A DNA stretch of 64,000 bases from Diatrype stigma (Eukaryota > Ascomycota > Sordariomycetes > Xylariales > Diatrypaceae), in assembly GCA_022225965.2 (NCBI GenBank), contig JAKJXP020000036.1:310001-374000 (forward strand), read 5' to 3'. The translations under genes were made by a program, and so were the position numbers. This document shows, in pieces, positions 59,669 through 64,000 of the stretch (its first letter is position 1; every line of letters starts with the position of its first letter). A model generated the notes under the pieces. The model saw only the letters and a program-made list of their open reading frames with translations, was not told the DNA's origin and ran no database searches.

Positions 59669-61677
59669 TATGAGCAAGTAAGGAGTGCAAGGTTCTGCTG
59701 AAAATGACAAAGATAATCAGATCTACAGGCCGAAGATGCAAGGAGTGGTTAACCCTTCAGTGTTTGCTTGGTGCTGGTTCGAGAGGAATTGAGCAAGATT
59801 GAGCACGATATCACGCTCTATATATACACCGACCCTTCTATACTTGACCTCAATCATTGCCTTCATATTTCCTATATCCCACACGATCGAGATCACGTCC
59901 ACATCCAGTTTACCGCCAACTTTCAACTTTTGATCAGCTACATTCTGCACGCTTCGTGAAGCGATGGCTGATCCAAATTCCACGTCGATTCTGTCATTGT
60001 ATTACTGTATAACGTGATTCAGTAGTTTGATGGTGAATTTGATGTTGAAAAACAGTATTACTAGCTTACGATTCGGCCCCCTTTGGTGTTTTCGTGTTCC
60101 AACTAGCAGAAGACGGCATATCAAAGTCGCCTCTCGTGGAGCATTTCTACCGCCAGCTCGGGATCCAAACCCCTGAACTATCACGATATCAGACCTAGAT
60201 CTTGGCTAGAGTATCTTTTAGGAGTAATGCGCTATATGTTGGAGCGTGACGGCAATCCAGTCAGGGGTATGATCGACATCTTCAGCTGCATCTAGATTAA
60301 AATTTTGACATCCTCATCTGAGGCTAAATCACGTTATATTCGATAGTTCACTTTTTTTATGACTACCGGCAGATCGTACAAGTCATGGGTTCCTCGGATT
60401 GGTTACACGTACGATGGTAGTTGGACTGGCTGGGCCTGCTGGTTGATGTCATGATGTTCAAGATGGACAGTAACCACGTGAACTTATCATAAGCTTTACT
60501 ATGGACCTCCTGCTAGCTTCTGTACCACTCCGTTGGGTCAGCCTTGCACTCCGGTGATGATCATCAATGGGCCCTGAGCAAGACAGGGGTGCCCTCCCAA
60601 ATGCCGAATCAGAGTAAGCTATAGCTGATATTCAGACACATGTTACACAGACGCAGATCAGCTTGACAATGGTAAGTTTTATACCGTCCCCTTATTGTGT
60701 TGAATGCTGGTGTAAACCATGTATACTTGAATAGATAGTTCTTGTATATACCAATAGACTAGAAGTGATATACCTACTCATCGAATATATGAAGGTCATA
60801 CCGTCTATCAACCAAAACCAGCGATCCCTTCTATCGTGAGCGAAGGATCACCCCATCGCTTTCGAGACATTCTATTGCTAACAGTGCATTAGTTTTCAGT
60901 AGGTGAGGCCGTGCATGAACTAACTGCATTCCCTTATAGAGACGACTCAAAGCTCGATTCGAACTCGACTGGGTTGGGTTCACATGCGGAAATTATGAGT
61001 CCCTGATGCTAGTAGTATAGATGTGCCACTACCGAAGCTAGATGGATTGCGCAATCGAATATTCTGCATTAGGGGGGAAGGCGTATTAGCGTATGCAACA
61101 TATGCATGACGCGAACCATATAGTATACGCAGATCGGTATAGGTGGATGAGGGTAATGAGTTTTCGGGCCGCTATGTCTGGTGGAAATGAACCCGTTCCT
61201 GGCTAACATCATAGTATGGCGCGGAGGCTGTAGTCGATGATGTGATCGTGAAAGGCGGGATAGATCGTTGCAACGGCGTACAGACGTTTTCCGTTTTCGA
61301 CAAATGCCAAGACATGACACTATTTTAACAGCGAATGTCGTCTTTTTGCAAGCGGCTCTTATAGGGCGCCCCCGCAATAAAGAAATGAGACCCCGCGATG
61401 CTGGTCCTATACACTCGACAACACGCGACGAGGATCCCTGAGATGGCGTTATTAACATTTGGAATAACACGGGTTGCGTCATGTTCCTGATGAAGCTTTG
61501 CTACGGAAGAGGATAGCCAAAATTCTGTGTTGCATGCCGAGCAAGGCAATGCTGCAGATGATGTAGATCAAATGTATATAAGCTCTGAAAATTCCAACTT
61601 CCTCACTTCTCAAGCCTTGAGTCAATCTGTGCATTCGTCCTTGTCTTGTGTTTAAGTGACATCCCAGAGCTGCCAAT
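59669..61677. other. divergent intergenic region
   Basis: About 2 kb between divergent secreted-protein genes. No gene is seen. A TATATAA box at about 61575-61581 is some 100 bp before the oxalate decarboxylase ATG. Confidence 0.55.
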
Positions 61678-63457
61678 ATGAGATTCACTCAAGTCGCATC
61701 CCTTCTCCTCGCTGCCGGAGGCGTCTCTGGGGCATCAGTGAAGCGCGATCCGGGGTTCAGCCAGGGCCAGCCTATCGACGGCAAAGGCAAAGGAGCCCCC
61801 TTATTAGGTATGGAAGTATCAAATTCTATTGTGCTCGCGTTGGTGTTTATACTGGCCAAATACTGATATGCTACGACCCAATAGGTGGCACCAATAAGGA
61901 GGTTGATCTCCAGAACCCAGATGGTCTCGGCCAGCAGAGTACAGACAATGGCAATGTACAGAACCTCAAATGGAGTTTCTCGGATTCCAAGACTAGACTC
62001 CTGAATGGCGGTTGGGTTCGTGAACAACTTATCACCGATTTGCCATCCAGTCACGACATTGCCGGAGCTCAGCAGCACTTGACCAAAGGCTCCATCCGTG
62101 AGCTTCACTGGCATCGCGTGGTAAGTTTTTCAAAAAGGTCTCCGTATATACTGGAAACCATTATACTGATTCTCGTGGTACTACAGGCTGAATGGGGATA
62201 TCTCTATGCTGGTCGAGTGTTGATATCGGCTGTCACTGAAACTGGCCAATATGAAACCTCCATCCTTGAGGCTGGTGATATTTGGTACTTCCCCAAGGTA
62301 CGATACAATATTGCCTTGCTTGTTTACTTTCACTCTCCAGTGAGCATAGTTGACCCAGTCGGAATGAAAACAGGGAGAAGCCCACACCATACAAGGTCTG
62401 GATGATGAGAACGAATACCTCCTAGTATTTGATGATGGTAACTTTGAGGCTTCCGGGTATGTAATGAATTATATCATTCGGAGTATCTCAACGTATGTAC
62501 GTTTTTAACTAACAACTGCAACGCAGCACAACATTCAACATCGACGATTGGATTGCGCATACTCCAAAGTCGATCCTAGCAAAGAACTTTGGTTTACCTG
62601 AAGAGACGTTCGATAACGTGCCAGCTCCAAATCCTTACATCTCGAACGGGACCGTCAGTACCAAGACCGTCGAGGGTGGCAGGTAAGTAATTCCTGCTTT
62701 TTGTTCCAGTTCCTCGAGACAACCCCGTAAATTCAATAACACAACCACAAACAAACAATTATTAACTGTGTATCTTACAGTGGCCCACTGACGGGGAATG
62801 CTTCGTACGCCTACTTTGCTAAGGACCATCCTCTCGAGAAAGTCCCGGGTGGGGGCGGTACCCTTAGAATCATCGACACCACCACCTTCCCAATCTCGAA
62901 AACCATTGCGGCGACAGTCGTCACTCTCGAGCCAGGTGCGCTGAGAGAGCTGCATTGGCATCCCAACGTAAGTTGGATCTATCCCTTGGAGATGATACGT
63001 GTGACACGCTTAGCTAACTAGAGTACTTCTACAGGCCGAGGAGTGGCTCTACTTCCACCAAGGACAGGGGCGTGCGACGGCCTTTATCGGGAACTCACTA
63101 GCACGAACTTTTGACTTCCGAGCAGGGGACACGGCTGTATTCCCGGATAACAGCGGTAAGTACAGGCCAACCCTCTTGCAAGCGGCAAGCCTGGCAGAAG
63201 GCAAGCTCCGAGAGACTAAGGTGAATATGGCTCTAACGACGTAATTAGGTCACTACATTGAGAACGTCTCCAAGGACGAGGACCTCGTCTGGATTGAGAT
63301 TTACAAGAGCGACCGCGTCCAGGATATCTCACTGACTCAGTGGCTGGCCCTGACGCCATCCGACATCGTCTCAAACATTCTCAAGATCCCCGTCGACGTC
63401 GCTGCGGGTTTGAAGAAGGAGAAGCAGCTGATAGTCAAGGCTAACAACACTTACTAA
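61678..63457 (+). CDS. secreted oxalate decarboxylase (bicupin)
   Basis: Eight exons: 61678-61807, 61885-62120, 62187-62297, 62374-62456, 62527-62682, 62781-62967, 63035-63155 and 63249-63457. They give 410 aa. A signal peptide ([18 protein letters not shown]) and a dibasic KR follow the fungal pattern. Both cupin domains keep full Mn ligand sets: H118, H120, E124 and H163 in the first ([18 protein letters not shown]); H297, H299, E303 and H343 in the second (ELHWHPNAEEW, SGHYIENV). The enzyme converts oxalate to formate and CO2 outside the cell, raising pH and disposing of self-made or plant oxalate. Length is slightly below other fungal bicupins. Phases match at every intron and all are GT-AG. 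Decarboxylase rather than oxidase is inferred from two complete metal sites. Confidence 0.93.
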
Positions 63458-64000
63458 GAACAAATCACCCAACGCGAGAATGTTAGGCTCAAATAGCTTA
63501 CTTCTATCACGTCTTGGGGGTATCGACATGCAGCTGTGCTTGGGTGAAGCCATATAGGGGTAATGCCGTGTCACGGGAAAGCTCGTACAGACAAACAGTA
63601 TCTAATTCTTAAGCCATAATTAATAATGCGAGATGATTTCCGTTCAGAATTATGCACCATTGACCTTGTAACAGAATCACCATGCATGCACGAATAATAC
63701 GCTTATAAGACCGGACAGACATGTCGAAACCTGGCAATCTTGTTCTACCAAAAGTTGCTTCACAGCAGATTGGTGCATCGTATTACCTGGTAGTTATTCG
63801 GGCAATTCATGGCCACCCACCCATCGCAGCCCCCCTTCTAACTTACCCCTTATATAATAGCTAGGTACATATCTCACACCGCATCACCACCGCACCACTT
63901 TCCGAGCAGCAGGCCATCTCCCACTATATATCCCGCGTCCACCACCACTACCACCACCGCCACCACCACCCCCGCTACCCCAAGAACCCCTACGCCCTCC
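63458..64000. other. window end, probable promoter and leader of a further gene
   Basis: No coding region is supported. A TTATATAA box at about 63850-63857 is followed by CT-rich and CAC/CCA-repeat DNA (63939-63972) like the leader of the DUF1479 gene, suggesting a plus-strand gene just beyond the edge. Confidence 0.45.

Noticed and set aside
1..64000. CRISPR arrays, bacterial operons, replication origins
   Set aside because: No regularly spaced repeats; spliceosomal introns throughout show a eukaryotic nuclear genome.

Overview
The window is nuclear DNA of a filamentous ascomycete (Pezizomycotina, most likely a sordariomycete). The genes carry short introns of about 50-130 nt with GTRNGT donors and CTAAC/CTGAC-like branch points. 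The families present are typical of moulds (HET domain, CYP505 P450-reductase fusion, TauD-like dioxygenase, bicupin oxalate decarboxylase, RNA-dependent RNA polymerase). One AT-rich retrotransposon shows C-to-T/G-to-A decay like repeat-induced point mutation (RIP). Exon boundaries were worked out by hand from frame continuity, splice signals and recalled family conservation; no search was run.

Layout, left to right. 1298-3234 (+): membrane-anchored histidine-phosphatase-fold protein lacking its catalytic motif. 3713-5628 (-) and 6109-7556 (+): a sugar-porter MFS transporter and a TauD-like dioxygenase diverging from a shared 480-bp promoter. 9323-10732 (+): membrane-anchored GH43 glycosidase. 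11436-15766 (-): six-exon RNA-dependent RNA polymerase. 17164-25448 (-): a cysteine-rich single-pass membrane protein gene cut in its coding sequence by a 7.04-kb Copia-type LTR element (17952-24993) with matching 154-bp LTRs and a 5-bp target duplication. 28284-30987 (+): cullin-1-like protein with a C-terminal extension. 31740-32040 (-): relic of a zinc-finger-type protein. 32740-34339 (-): Rad14/XPA repair protein. 34912-35652 (-): Pho88/Snd3. 36741-37406 (+) and 37722-39713 (-): two unrecognised proteins. 42316-46410 (+): ten-exon CYP505 P450-reductase fusion. 47152-48786 (+): EthD/dimeric-barrel plus alpha/beta-hydrolase fusion. 52117-54423 (+): DUF1479 protein. 55344-57504 (+): HET-domain protein flanked by WW-like modules and broken by a one-base frameshift. 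57942-59668 (-): secreted selenium-binding-protein-like propeller. 61678-63457 (+): secreted oxalate decarboxylase.

Housekeeping genes (Rad14, Pho88, cullin) sit in the middle. Accessory genes for carbon uptake, fatty-acid and aromatic-type oxidation, organic-acid breakdown and self/non-self recognition lie around them, separated by gene-poor spacers of 1-3.3 kb. Two loci are visibly damaged: the transposon-split membrane protein and the frameshifted HET gene. The clearest unusual signals are the clean transposon interruption, an extra RIP-decayed ORF inside that transposon, and the WW-HET-WW-like architecture.
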